Of a stretch of DNA of 64,000 nt, positions 1 through 9,129 are shown one piece after another. The translations under genes and the position numbers were made by a program. Each line of letters starts with the position of its first letter. Position 1 is the first letter of the stretch. Under the pieces are notes generated by a model, which saw nothing but the letters and a program-made list of their open reading frames with translations, searched no databases and had not been told where the DNA came from. This stretch comes from DLAJ01 sp023663615 (lineage in GTDB: Bacteria > Bacillota > Clostridia > Lachnospirales > Lachnospiraceae), in the NCBI GenBank assembly GCA_023663615.1, contig JAMPHA010000001.1, positions 62,001 to 126,000 on the forward strand, in the 5' to 3' direction.

Positions 1-551
1 AACATCGCCCATGAAAACCAGTCCGTCCCGGATTTCATCTGTAACGGGAACCACTGGAGCTTAAAACAGAAAAGGTACTGTACCAAAAACGCATAAACAA
101 ATGACGGTACGGAAATGAATACCATGACCAGCGTGGAGATCACATAATCCTGCCACTTGTTCTTTTTCAAAGCGGCATAGATACCGAGCGCCAGACCGAG
201 CGGCACGCTGAAAAGTACGGAATAAATATTGACGAGCAGTGTCGCGGGAAGCTTGGAGACAAACACTGTCCATACCTCCTGATTGCGGTAGAGCGTCTCG
301 CTGATACCCCAGTCGCCGCCGAAAATGCTTCGCTTGATAAAGATCCAGAACTGCACGAGAATCGGCTTATTGTAACCGAGCGCTTCCCGCCTCTGACGGA
401 TCAGATTCATGTCCTTGCCAAACGCTTCCGCATCGATGACCGGCAGCAGCTTGATCAGTACAAAACACATGGTGAGAATTGCAAAAAGAACAAAGAACAT
501 TAGTGCGATACGCTTGAGTATGTACCATAAAATACTGTTTTTCTTAAACAT
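1..551 (-). CDS. Peptide/nickel-type ABC transporter permease (DppB/OppB family), 3' end outside window
   Basis: This is the N-terminal 183 residues of an inner-membrane permease of the oligopeptide/dipeptide ABC importer family. It starts at an ATG (549-551 on the complement) preceded by a GGAGG-type ribosome binding site. The visible protein opens with a transmembrane helix (LWYILKRIALMFFVLFAI), then the periplasmic segment with LGYNKPILVQF typical of DppB/OppB, then further helices from about residue 90. It lies downstream of the solute-binding lipoprotein gene on the same strand, with a 24-bp palindrome between them, so the two are probably one operon. The reading frame runs off the window edge. 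Family assignment is firm, substrate is not. Confidence 0.9.
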   Translation of the reverse strand, partial: MFKKNSILWYILKRIALMFFVLFAILTMCFVLIKLLPVIDAEAFGKDMNLIRQRREALGYNKPILVQFWIFIKRSIFGGDWGISETLYRNQEVWTVFVSKLPATLLVNIYSVLFSVPLGLALGIYAALKKNKWQDYVISTLVMVFISVPSFVYAFLVQYLFCFKLQWFPLQMKSGTDWFSWAM

Positions 552-714
552 CGCTTTCCTCCACTCCTTTGTTTGTATTCAGACAACGCTGCTGAAAAAA
601 GCCGCCGCGGTCAGTCCCCGCCGCCAAACCGCCATCAAAATCCGGCGCGCATTTCCCGATCTTTCAGCAATGTTGTCCAAACGCAACCGTTCTTCCCATG
701 CATAACCAAAGGGC

Positions 715-738
715 GGAAGGGCGGCATGCCGCCCTTCC
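715..738 (-). terminator. Intercistronic 24-bp perfect palindrome
   Basis: A perfect GC-rich palindrome of 24 bp (GGAAGGGCGGC and its complement back to back) sits between the binding-protein and permease genes. No T run follows on the minus strand. It resembles the stabilising or attenuating hairpins often found between a highly expressed binding-protein gene and its permease genes, rather than a full terminator. Confidence 0.55.
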
Positions 739-795
739 GTACATCATACACCTTTGGAAGTGCTTTTCTTTGCGTTCGCATTATTCACAACCCCG

Positions 796-846
796 GAAGA
801 ATTTGCGGATGCAAATTCTTCGAAAGCGTGCGAAGCACGATTTTTT
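796..846 (+). repeat. Double-hairpin dispersed element, copy A
   Basis: Hairpin 1 has arms GAAGAATTTGC (796-806) and GCAAATTCTTC (811-821). A GAAAG linker follows, then hairpin 2 CGTGC-gaa-GCACG (827-839) and a run of six T. The T run overlaps the stop codon of the minus-strand binding-protein gene (complement of 845-847). Related copies are at 25164-25220, 26272-26323, 42657-42706 and 62640-62684. Confidence 0.7.
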
Positions 847-3401
847 AGTTGTAGGTCAGAGTACCGCCCTGCTCTGCCACGAATGCAGCCCACTCGTCAT
901 CCGTGTAGTTGTAGGTGTAGTACTGAACGCCGCCGAACGCCATACCGAAGATATATTCCTCGGTCGCGTAGTTGATCTTCATACTCTTTAACTGAGCGGA
1001 AGAATCATCAATTAACGGAAGCAGTTCGTATCTCTCCAATACGGCACCTTCCAGCGCTGCCAGAATCTCAAAACGCTCCTGAGAATTGCCGTCCGTCACA
1101 CCCGCGGAAAACTCCTCCGTGTTGCCGTCCGCATCCGTGATCGTGATCTTCTCACCGTTGATCGTATAGGTCCAGTCCGCAACGGAAGCCGTCCAGTCCT
1201 TACCGCTTAAGTTGACCGTCAGCATATCGTTTGCGGTATCCCAGCACGTATTGTAACGCAGGTTATCATCCGTCGTATAGCACTGGATCAGGTTGTACGG
1301 ATCAAGCGCGCTTCCCACAAAGCCGACACCGAACAGCAGATCGACTTCGTTATTTCTCAGTGCGGGTCCGAAACCGTTGCCGAGCGTATCATTCAGATCG
1401 AATGTCAGTCTGCCCTCAAACGGCGTTCCGACAACCGCCTCCGTCCAGCAGTTTACAAGGAACTCGTTACCCTTTGCATAGAAGTTGGAGCTGCTGGGGA
1501 TACCGATCATGATCCGGACGACGTCGTCGTCATCGATCAGTCCCTGCTCTTTTGCAATATCATAAGCCTCGGCAAACTTCTCTCTTGCCATCTCCAGATT
1601 GTAGCCCGTGATGGAATCGATCGCATCATCCACGTCCGCATAGAGCTTGCCGTCGCCGATTTCGTCCGCAAGTCCCCAGAAGTTTACGAGCACCTGCTTT
1701 GCCTCATCCGTGCTTCTGTAGGTGGCACCAACCTCCGGATCATAAATGATCAGACCGGAGTATACGCCGAATGCCGGCGAGTTCGTCGGAGCCGTTGCCA
1801 GTGCGAAGGACGCACGGTCAAGCGAGTAAGAGAGCGCCTGACGGAACTCTTCTACCGTAAGGATCGTCTTATTGAAATTATCACCCAATGCCGCCTGCCT
1901 TGCCGCAAGTGCATCCAGATCCGGATTCATCGCTACAAAGAACGTGCTCGCCTCGGTCGCATAATAGGTGTAATCGCTCGTCGCGTAATTCTCCATATCC
2001 TCGGCGGACAGACCGTAAACATCCAGCTCTCCGTTTAAGAACATCTGCAGTCTCGTCGCAGCCTCTACAACATAATTCATGACGATCCGGGTCGTCTGCC
2101 ATTTGCCGTCCAGATCAAAGTAGTTCTCGTTTTTCTCAAGGACATACTCCTTATCCTGCTGGAAGGATACTAACTTATAAGGTCCGTAGGAAGCCGTCGT
2201 GTCAGCGGACGTACCGTAGGTGTTCGTGTATACGCCGTTCTCTATCTTCTCACAGCTTAAATACAGATCCTCTTTGATCAGCCATCCGTCCGTAAATGCA
2301 TAACGGAGATAGAAGCCCTCAAGCGGAACCTCCAGCGCAACCACAAGCTCGTAATCGGAAGGAGCCTGGATGCCGACCTCGGAGAAGTCGATCTCCTCGT
2401 AGGTCTCGCCGTAATTCATCATCTCCTGCGCCTCTAAATAAGCATAATCGCCTGCGTCCGCCGCATAAGCGTCCGCATCATCATAGCCGTGAATCTGCGC
2501 GATGCAGAGGCAGACCGCGTCATAAACTTCCTGCGTTGCCGGAACGAAACCGTCCGCATCCGCATTCGGCACAAGGATCTCCGCATATACGTCCACGCCG
2601 TCCGCGTTGACATACGCGCCTTCCTCATAATAATCGCCAAGAGCACCGCCCCAGCTCGAACCGGTATTTAAGTCAAGCGCAATATCCTTACCGTCCACGG
2701 TAAGCACGCCGTCCTCATTGACCTCAAAGCTGTCAAGCGGAATATATTCGTCGTCCGTCATATTCACGATCATCGGATTCAGGTACGCATGTTGTCCGCT
2801 GTAAAGATAATTCTTTGCATTGGCAACCTTTAAGGAGCTTGCATAGAACATATCCGCGCGGTGGTTCTTTGCGACCGGATCAAGAAGCAGCTGCGCGCTT
2901 CTCACATAATCGTTCGCCGTGATCGGCGTGCCATCCTCCCACTTTACATCCTCGCGTAACGGGAAGCTCCATACAAGGGAGGTATCGCCCTCCTCGATGC
3001 CCCACTGTCCGACATAATCCGCCGTCACATCCGTCGGCTCGCCGGCTGCAGCAAGCGGTACGAGCTGATAGCCGTCCATCGTGTCATTGTAATCAAACGT
3101 ATACAGCGCAGCCGTCAGATACTGCAGCAAGGTGCCATCCTCGTTCGTCTGCTGCAGTGCCGGGCTCCAGTTCGTCGGGAACGCCGTCGTGGACATGTTG
3201 TACGTGTAGGATACGTTCTCGTCCGCGGGCGCCCCCCCCCTCTTCGTTGTCAGCCGGCTGGGCATTATCGTCGCTCGCTGCCGGCGTCGTGCCGTCGTTC
3301 GCCTGATCGTTTGTTGCGGGTTCGTCTCCCTTGCCGCCGCAGGCTGCCAGTGATACGACCATTGCGGATGCAAGAAGAAGCGAGATCAATCTTTTCTTCA
3401 T
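845..3401 (-). CDS. Extracellular solute-binding lipoprotein, family 5 (peptide ABC transporter), frameshifted in a G tract
   Basis: This is the surface lipoprotein that captures peptides for the adjacent permease. Translation should start at 3401 (MKKRLISLLLASAMVV, lipobox SLAAC), giving a signal peptide and an Asn/Asp/Ala-rich linker. The remaining protein, including the family signature LREDVKWEDGTPITANDY, lies in another frame ending at 845. The frames change at a run of nine G on the coding strand (complement of 3232-3240); eight G would join them into about 850 residues, long for the family (usually 530-620). The extra length is acidic inserts in the mature domain. The shift may be a sequencing error in the homopolymer or real slippage. 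Family assignment is firm. Confidence 0.85.
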
Positions 3402-3562
3402 AAATTCTCCTCCTTTACCTATTTCCGTGCCGCAGCGCCGCCACCCGTCACCGGTTCAGAACAATTTCGGAATTTCCAAAAAAGGGATGACGTCTCCCGC
3501 GTGCACCCCTTTATGCCTGAATTGTGATTATGCAGTTGCTACAACACGAATCAACGGTATCA

Positions 3563-3591
3563 ATTTTAGCGCATTTATGCGTGGTTGTCAA
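3563..3591 (-). promoter_or_regulatory. Sigma-A type promoter of the peptide transporter operon
   Basis: On the complement, TTGACA (3586-3591) and TAAAAT (3563-3568) are separated by 17 bp. The spacer holds a small palindrome CGCATAAATGCG. This leaves a leader of about 155 nt before the lipoprotein start. The rest of 3402-3773 is AT-rich and shows no gene. Confidence 0.7.
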
Positions 3592-3773
3592 TCTTTGCGG
3601 GCAGGCAAATTTTACAAATTTTTTTGAAATTTTATTCATTTTTATTTATTTTTTCCTGTTTTCGACCTTAGTTTATTCATTTTTTGTATATATTTACAGA
3701 GCCTGCATCTTTTTCTTTCATGAATGTACGTTAAGGGTGACGCTGCTGCGGGCAATGAGCCAGAAGGCGGTCC

Positions 3774-4532
3774 TTACAATTCTGCCGCTCTGCCCTTCTC
3801 TGCCAGCCATGCAAAATATGCCTCGTCGCAGCGGTCAAATGTTCCGTCATCCGTCATGCGCGCGTGCCATTTCCGATAAATCGACAAAAGCAGCTCCTGG
3901 TAGGGCTGCCAGTCCGCGCACATCTGCCCGACCGTATAGTGCTGGACGCAGTGCCTGTCAGGGCTGCTTTTTAACATTCTGCCGCCCTTAGGACGCTCTT
4001 CCACCGACAGCAGGCAGCCGTGATCACCCAGCGCGGCGCACTCTCCCATCGCGTCCACGCCGATGAACGTGTAGCATTTATGGCGCATCCGAAGATAGAA
4101 GCAGGCTCCCTGCGGCGTGGAAACATACTCGATCGCATACATGCCGGTCTTCTCGTCCGTAAGAAGCGCCGTTACCGACGCCTCATCCACCTGCACCGCC
4201 GCCTGTTCATCTGCCTGCACGTTTCCCTGCTGCGCCATTGCCTGCGCGTTTCCCTGCTGCGCCGCCGCTTGCGCGTTCCCATCCTGCGCCGTTGCTTGCG
4301 CGTCCCCATGCCGCGCCGTTGCCTGCGTTTTTCCCTGCTTTACCCGCCGCGCAAGCGCGCGCAGCAGGTCCTCCGGCGCAAGGACACAGCCGTGCTCCTT
4401 ACAGCAGCGCCCACCGCACTGCGCGCATTCTTCGCCGGGCGGATAGAAGCTGCAGACGGCAGGCGTCCAAACGCCATCGGATTCCTGCATCCCGCTTATC
4501 TCCATATCGTGCGGATGATCTTGTTTTGTCAT
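3774..4532 (-). CDS. Cysteine-cluster protein, YkgJ-like metal-binding family, with 9-residue repeats
   Basis: 252 residues. The N-terminal part carries the cluster CAQCGGRCCKEHGC (about residues 37-49), followed by more cysteines around residues 165-215 including a Cys-His pair. This spacing resembles the YkgJ/FliB-like zinc or iron chelating proteins, whose function is mostly unknown. Residues 71-106 are four imperfect copies of a 9-residue Ala/Gln/Gly repeat that looks inserted between the cluster and the rest. No signal peptide or membrane segment, so probably cytoplasmic. It stands alone: about 370 bp to the gene before and 225 bp to the gene after. The domain family is moderately secure; no specific role can be given. 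Confidence 0.65.
   Translation of the reverse strand: MTKQDHPHDMEISGMQESDGVWTPAVCSFYPPGEECAQCGGRCCKEHGCVLAPEDLLRALARRVKQGKTQATARHGDAQATAQDGNAQAAAQQGNAQAMAQQGNVQADEQAAVQVDEASVTALLTDEKTGMYAIEYVSTPQGACFYLRMRHKCYTFIGVDAMGECAALGDHGCLLSVEERPKGGRMLKSSPDRHCVQHYTVGQMCADWQPYQELLLSIYRKWHARMTDDGTFDRCDEAYFAWLAEKGRAAEL
4215..4322 (-). repeat. 27-bp minisatellite inside the Cys-cluster gene, four copies
   Basis: Four in-frame 27-bp units encode ATARHGDAQ, ATAQDGNAQ, AAAQQGNAQ and AMAQQGNVQ. The period is a multiple of three, so the frame is kept. Confidence 0.85.
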
Positions 4533-4637
4533 AGGTGCTCCTTAAAATGTGTGGAAAAAATATTTTACGAAATTTTCCATAAGTTAAAAAAGTTCCGCCG
4601 GTGCGAAACTCTTTCGAAGAAATGCGAAAGACAATCA

Positions 4638-4731
4638 AGAGGTTATTTGGCAGGCGTCGCGGCTCCTGCATCTCTTTTAACCCAAAGGGTGCGTGGTTGC
4701 AACGAAATTTACCACCTCAAATAACCCCTCT
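4638..4731 (-). ncRNA. Cloverleaf-like structured RNA candidate
   Basis: Four sets of complementary arms make a four-way junction. The closing arms are 4638-4649 and 4718-4731. Three hairpins lie inside: GCAGG/CCTGC (4650-4654, 4665-4669), ACCC/GGGT around an AAA loop (4680-4690) and GTGGT/ACCAC (4693-4697, 4711-4715). It lies directly downstream of the PBECR-like gene, so on the minus strand it would be in that 3' UTR. It is not a tRNA: the closing stem is too long and there is no T-loop sequence. It could also be a palindromic mobile repeat. Confidence 0.4.
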
Positions 4732-4757
4732 CTTATCTTACTTAGAGTATAATGTAT

Positions 4758-5159
4758 TTATTCTTTTTTGTAAATAACTTCCTTATTTTTCAAATAATTG
4801 CGCAATCTTTTTTCCGTTATTTTCCAACTTGTGATCACTGAATTTTTATATCCCCTTTTATCATTCCCCGTACAGATCCGAAGCACTAATAAAATGCTAT
4901 TATCCTCATATGCAAGTCTCTTGATGACAAGACCTGTGTTTGGTCTTTTGTCTCTGATGATGTAGTCCGGGCAGGATAAAACATCCTTTATAAAACGTAT
5001 CGCATCCTCATATACCTCAGGATGTTTCCGATAGATATGTTTCAATTGTTCATCTGTTACAATTACCTCATCCGCAATATGTTCTTCCGTAATGCAGTTG
5101 TAAATTGACCAATCTAATTTTCCAAGACTATGTGTCGGAGTCTTTTCTATATCTCCCAT
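4758..5159 (-). CDS. PBECR-like (barnase-EndoU-colicin E5/D-RelE) nuclease domain protein
   Basis: 133 residues, ribosome binding site AAAGGCG before the ATG. The core reads ITEEHIADEVIVTDEQLKHI, then YRKHPEVYEDAIRFIKDVLS, then a CPDYII strand and two further strands. A helix with H-x3-HP followed by PDYI and beta strands is the pattern of PBECR-type standalone toxins. It lies 39 bp downstream of the MATE gene on the same strand and could be co-transcribed. No antitoxin-like partner is visible next to it. A protein of the same general pattern is at 47438-47809. The toxin role is inferred from the family. Confidence 0.55.
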   Translation of the reverse strand: MGDIEKTPTHSLGKLDWSIYNCITEEHIADEVIVTDEQLKHIYRKHPEVYEDAIRFIKDVLSCPDYIIRDKRPNTGLVIKRLAYEDNSILLVLRICTGNDKRGYKNSVITSWKITEKRLRNYLKNKEVIYKKE

Positions 5160-5198
5160 ATTATCGCCTTTTTGAAAAAAATATGTTATCTTTCATGC

Positions 5199-6599
5199 CT
5201 ATTTTAATACGCTGTGCCGCAGCCACCTCCCGCTTAAAAAGCGCCAGCCGAATAAAAAGCTCCTGATCGTCCAGTCCGCGAACATGCCGATCCAGACCGC
5301 CATCGGTCCGAAGCCCCACGCCCGCACGAGATAGATGCAGAGCGCGACGCGGCAAAGCCACATCGTCGCGCTGGACGTCAGCATGGAAAACTGCACGTCC
5401 CCAGCCGCACGCATACCGTAGCCCGGAATAAAAGACACCACCCACACAATAGGTTTCACGATCGTGATCGCGATCATCATTTCCATACACAGCCTGCCGC
5501 TCTCCGCCTCCATGCCGCCGAGCCGGATCACAGGCTTTGTCAGCAGCAGCGTCAGCACACAGCTCGCTGCCAGAATGATCTCGGCATAGACGGTCAGCTT
5601 CACGATGTAATATTTTGCTTCTTCAACTCTTCCCGCGCCGATACACTGCCCGACCACGGTCATGAGACCGATGCCGATGCCGATCGCCCCGATCCCGTTG
5701 AGCATTTCTAAAATGATCGTCATCGCCTGCGCCGCGATCGCCGCGGTTCCCATCGTGGAGACCGTGGACTGGATCGCCAGCTTCCCGAACTGAAACATGC
5801 CGTTTTCGATTCCCGACGGGATGCCGACCGCCAGAATCGTCGCGATCATGCGGAAATCCGGGCGGATGCGCAGATAGTTCCGGAGCACGATGTCCTGTCC
5901 CGGCTTTCTGAGCGCGATCAGCACGACGACCGTACATGCCACACGGGAGAGCAGCGTCGAGAGCGCCGCCCCCGCGACGCCCATATGGAGCCCAAAAATA
6001 AAAATCGCATTTCCCGCGACGTTCCCGATATTGGACAGGACCGATACCGCCATCGGAAAGCGGGAATTGCCCGCCGCACGGTATAAAGACGATCCGGTGC
6101 TGAACAGCGCCATAAACGGATAGGATAACGCCGTCAGCAAAAAATAAATCAGGCAGTCCGACATGACTTCCTCGTCCACCTTACCAAATACAAGAGATAA
6201 CAGCGGTTTTCGGAACGAAATGCAAAGCACGGTCAGGAATACGGAGATCGCCGTAACCGTCAAAAACACCTGCCCCGCCGCGCGGTTGCAGCCCTCTTTG
6301 TCTTTTTTTCCTAAATACTGCGCGCAGATGATGGTCGCGCCCGCCGCCAGCGCCGCGAATACCTGAATGACAAGATTGTTGACGGAATCCACAAGGGAAA
6401 CTGCCGAGATCGCCTCGCTGCCGACATTGCTCACCATCATGGTGTCCACCATGCCCATCAGGGAGTTTAAGAGCTGTTCGATGATGACCGGGATCAGCAG
6501 CGCAAACAGCGCACGCCGCCCGTACAACAGATTCTGCCAGTCGATCTGCGACTTGTCATAAAGCCATGCCCGGTGCTTTTTTCCTGCCTGCGCTTCCAT
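5199..6599 (-). CDS. MATE family efflux transporter
   Basis: 466 residues from the ATG at 6599, chosen because AAAGGAGAG precedes it at good spacing; an upstream ATG at 6659 lacks such a site. The protein has the twelve-helix MATE layout, with LFALLIPVIIEQLLNSLMG as first helix and two related halves. It exports cationic compounds or drugs by Na+ or H+ antiport across the cytoplasmic membrane. A 39-bp minisatellite fills the space upstream. A second MATE protein of another subgroup is encoded at 44296-45789. Confidence 0.9.
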   Translation of the reverse strand: MEAQAGKKHRAWLYDKSQIDWQNLLYGRRALFALLIPVIIEQLLNSLMGMVDTMMVSNVGSEAISAVSLVDSVNNLVIQVFAALAAGATIICAQYLGKKDKEGCNRAAGQVFLTVTAISVFLTVLCISFRKPLLSLVFGKVDEEVMSDCLIYFLLTALSYPFMALFSTGSSLYRAAGNSRFPMAVSVLSNIGNVAGNAIFIFGLHMGVAGAALSTLLSRVACTVVVLIALRKPGQDIVLRNYLRIRPDFRMIATILAVGIPSGIENGMFQFGKLAIQSTVSTMGTAAIAAQAMTIILEMLNGIGAIGIGIGLMTVVGQCIGAGRVEEAKYYIVKLTVYAEIILAASCVLTLLLTKPVIRLGGMEAESGRLCMEMMIAITIVKPIVWVVSFIPGYGMRAAGDVQFSMLTSSATMWLCRVALCIYLVRAWGFGPMAVWIGMFADWTIRSFLFGWRFLSGRWLRHSVLK

Positions 6600-6669
6600 C
6601 GTCCGCTCTCCTTTTTGTGTCCCGTTCTTTTTTTCCGCCCGTAGTGGTACTGCTCCCACTGCATGCCTC

Positions 6670-6889
6670 TGTGTCTGCCGCGGCGGTTCGTCTTCCGCAT
6701 CACGCTTCTGCTTCTGCCGCGGCTGTCCGTCTTCCGCGTCACGCTTCCGTTCCTGCCGCGGCTGTCCGGCTTCTGCGTCACGCTTCCGTTCCTGCCTCGG
6801 CTATTCGTCTTCCGCGTCACGCTTCCGTTCCTGCCGCGGCTGTCCGGCTTCTGCGTCACGCTTCCGTTTCTGCCTCGGCTGTCGCTCCA
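6670..6889. repeat. 39-bp minisatellite between sigH and the MATE gene
   Basis: Five to six imperfect 39-bp units containing the core CACGCTTCCGTTCCTGCCGC fill nearly the whole gap between sigH and the MATE gene. The period is divisible by three, so it keeps an open frame on the minus strand, but the Arg/Ser/Gly-rich product looks like a by-product of the repeat. Confidence 0.8.
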
Positions 6890-7528
6890 TCATTGCATCT
6901 TATTGATGTGGGGCAGTTTCCGCAGTTTTGTACGGATGCGCTGGAGCGCGTTGTCCGTCGCCTTCTCCGTCCTTCCGAGAATCCGCGCGATCTCGGCATA
7001 CCCCATGCCGGTCAGGCACAGCTCCATGACCTGTTTTTCAAATGCGGACAAGGACGTCTCGATCTCCTGCTCCAGCCGCTTCACGTCCTCGCTCTCGATC
7101 ATCATTTCTTCTGGGTTCCTGCCCTCATAGCTCTCCGACGCAAGCTGCTCCGAAAGCCTGTTTACCGCTTCCTCCCCGCCGTTTTCGTATGCATCGGCGT
7201 ACAGAGACGTATAGTAATTGAGCGGCGAATGCTTTTTTCTGCCGGACGCCTGCACTGCCGTATACATCTGCCTCGTGATGCAGAGCTGCGCAAACGTGTG
7301 AAAGCCCGCGTCGCGCCCGCTGTCATAATCGCGCACCGCCTTAAACAGACCGATCATGCCCTCCTGGATCAGATCATCGTTATCCGCGCCGAGAATGAAC
7401 ATGGTCTTTGCCTTACTGCGCACAAGATTCTTATATTTTTCCATCAGGTAGTCCGTGATGTCCGTCTCCCCGTCCCGCAGGCGGTCAATCAACTCCTCGT
7501 CCGTATAACCCGCATAATCCGCTCTCAT
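6890..7528 (-). CDS. sigH: RNA polymerase sporulation sigma factor SigH
   Basis: 212 residues. Region 2 is clear: KYKNLVRSKAKTMFILGADN, then DDLIQEGMIGLFKAVRDYD with the core-binding and -10 recognition helices. Region 4 (residues 150-205) has the helix-turn-helix GMGYAEIARILGRTEKATDN. SigH directs the switch to stationary-phase and early sporulation transcription. The start follows AAAGGAG. The order cysE-cysS-mrnC-rlmB-sigH is the usual one in Clostridia, which supports both the assignment and the taxonomic placement. A 294-bp repeat-filled gap separates it from rlmB. Confidence 0.95.
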   Translation of the reverse strand: MRADYAGYTDEELIDRLRDGETDITDYLMEKYKNLVRSKAKTMFILGADNDDLIQEGMIGLFKAVRDYDSGRDAGFHTFAQLCITRQMYTAVQASGRKKHSPLNYYTSLYADAYENGGEEAVNRLSEQLASESYEGRNPEEMMIESEDVKRLEQEIETSLSAFEKQVMELCLTGMGYAEIARILGRTEKATDNALQRIRTKLRKLPHINKMQ

Positions 7529-7676
7529 CCGGATACTCCTTTCGTGTCGATCGGACCGCCGTTTCCCGCGATACGTCCGCCCGTCCGTCTTGCCGCCTCC
7601 ACCACGCTATCCATCGGTTTGGCAGTCGTTTCCCGCGATATGTCTGTCCTGCGCCACGGTATGTTGAAAATGCAAT

Positions 7677-7815
7677 GGCTTCGGCATGTCCTGCGGCTTT
7701 GACTTCGCCATGTCCGCGGCTTTGACTTCGGCATGTCCGCGGCTTTGACTTCGGCATGTCCGCGGCTTTGACTTCGGCATGTCCGCGGCTTTGGCTTCGG
7801 CATGTCCGCGGCTTC
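7677..7815. repeat. 23-bp tandem repeat between rlmB and sigH
   Basis: About six copies of a 23-bp unit with the core CTTCGGCATGTCCGCGGC. The period is not a multiple of three, so each strand encodes rotating frames; no protein is intended. No spacers, so it is not a CRISPR array. Confidence 0.85.
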
Positions 7816-7822
7816 CGTGCGG

Positions 7823-8569
7823 TTATGACTTCGACATGCGCTGTCTGACAATCTCATAGGCGAGTACGCCCGCCGCGACCGATGCGTTCAGGGAATCGAT
7901 GTCGCCCTTCATAGGGATCGCGGTCAGAAAATCGCATTTTTCTTTTACGAGTCTCCCGACGCCCTCTCCCTCATTCCCGATCACCAGTCCGATCGGTCCG
8001 GTCAGATCCTGCCGGTACATCAGCTCGCCGCCCATATCGGCGCAGACAAACCAGAGTCCTTCTTTTTTGAGTTCCTCGATCGTCTTTGCAAGATTGGTCA
8101 CACGCGCGACGGGCGTATAATTGAGTGCGCCCGCCGATGTGCGCGCGACCGTCGCCGTCAAGCCAACCGCGCGGTTTTTCGGTATGATGACGCCGTGTGC
8201 GCCCGCAAGGTTCGCCGTGCGGATGATCGCGCCGAGATTGTGCGGATCTTCGATATTATCCAGCAAAAAAATAAACGGCGGCTCGCCTTTTTCTTTTGCC
8301 TTTGCCAGAATATCCTCCACCTCCGCGTATTTATACGCCGCCGCGACCGCGATCACACCCTGATGCTTTCCCGTCTCCGAAAGCTGGTCCAAGCGCTCCT
8401 TCGTCACATATTTTAACAGGGTGTCCTGCTTTTTTGCCTCGCGCTTGATGGAAAGGATCGGTCCGTCCTGACAGCCATCCAACACATACAGCCTGTCAAT
8501 GGTTTTTCCTGCGCGAAACGCCTCCAGCACGGCATTTCTCCCCTCGATCGTAAATTCTGAATCCGTCAT
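7823..8569 (-). CDS. rlmB: 23S rRNA 2'-O-methyltransferase, RlmB/TrmH family (SPOUT)
   Basis: 248 residues from the ATG at 8569, preceded by GGAGGATTACC. N-terminal substrate-binding domain (IEGRNAVLEAFRAGKTIDR) followed by the SPOUT methyltransferase domain with the three family motifs: NIEDPHNLGAIIRTANLAGA, IGLVIGNEGEGV and DSLNASVAAGVLAYE. RlmB methylates the 2'-OH of a guanosine in the 23S rRNA P-loop (G2251 in E. coli). It lies between mrnC and sigH on the same strand, as in other Clostridia. The rRNA target is inferred from the family. Confidence 0.92.
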   Translation of the reverse strand: MTDSEFTIEGRNAVLEAFRAGKTIDRLYVLDGCQDGPILSIKREAKKQDTLLKYVTKERLDQLSETGKHQGVIAVAAAYKYAEVEDILAKAKEKGEPPFIFLLDNIEDPHNLGAIIRTANLAGAHGVIIPKNRAVGLTATVARTSAGALNYTPVARVTNLAKTIEELKKEGLWFVCADMGGELMYRQDLTGPIGLVIGNEGEGVGRLVKEKCDFLTAIPMKGDIDSLNASVAAGVLAYEIVRQRMSKS

Positions 8570-8694
8570 GGTAATCCTCCACTTACTCCTCCTGCGGGTT
8601 TCATGCACACAACGCCGCTATGCGTATGCGTTCTTTCTGTGCGCACAAATTTCCCAAATGTCCCTTTCATTCTCTGTTCACGCAAATAATGCTG

Positions 8695-9129
8695 CTAAAC
8701 AGATAAGCTCTCCACGCCGCGCCGGATGAGTTCGATCAGGCGTGCCGTCTCGTCTGCCATGAAAAGATAACCGCAGAGCGCCTCTAAGCCCGTCGCCTTG
8801 TGGTAATCAATCAGCGTGGCGTTCTTGGCGGTATTGGCCGGTTTTGCATTTTTGCCGCGGCGGTATATCTCCTGCTCTTTTGGTGTCAAAGAATCATAGA
8901 GCGCATCCGCCATGCGCGCCTGCGCCTCCGCTTTCACGATCGCGCTTTTTTCTTTATGAAGCAGATGCGCCGGGCGGTTGCCGCGTCCGACCACATAGGC
9001 GCGCACAACCAGATCGAACACGCCGTCTCCGATGAAGGCAAGCGTCAGCGGCGAATAGGTGCGCAGATCCACTTCTTTTTCGGCAAATTGTTCTTTAATA
9101 TAGGAATACAGTGCTATGCTCTCTTCCAT
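8695..9129 (-). CDS. mrnC: Mini-ribonuclease 3
   Basis: 144 residues. An RNase III catalytic domain without a double-stranded RNA binding domain: YSPLTLAFIGDGVFDLVVRA carries the conserved acidic residue, and a second acidic motif lies near LEALCGYLF. MrnC trims the ends of the 23S rRNA precursor in Firmicutes. The start overlaps the 3' end of cysS by 16 bp, so the two are translationally coupled. The ribosome binding site GAGGGCG lies inside cysS. Confidence 0.93.
   Translation of the reverse strand: MEESIALYSYIKEQFAEKEVDLRTYSPLTLAFIGDGVFDLVVRAYVVGRGNRPAHLLHKEKSAIVKAEAQARMADALYDSLTPKEQEIYRRGKNAKPANTAKNATLIDYHKATGLEALCGYLFMADETARLIELIRRGVESLSV

Noticed and set aside
845..3373. Alternative reading in which the binding protein starts at 3373 in the second frame
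   Set aside because: That N-terminus (MHPQWSYHWQPAAARETNPQ) has no signal peptide or lipobox, whereas the start at 3401 supplies both; a frameshift explains the data better.
6494..6859. Open frame encoding an Arg/Ser/Gly repeat protein
   Set aside because: It is produced by the 39-bp minisatellite, overlaps the MATE gene and has no ribosome binding site.
7677..7815. Regular 23-bp repeats that could suggest a CRISPR array
   Set aside because: The units follow one another without unique spacers and no cas gene is near; it is a simple tandem repeat.
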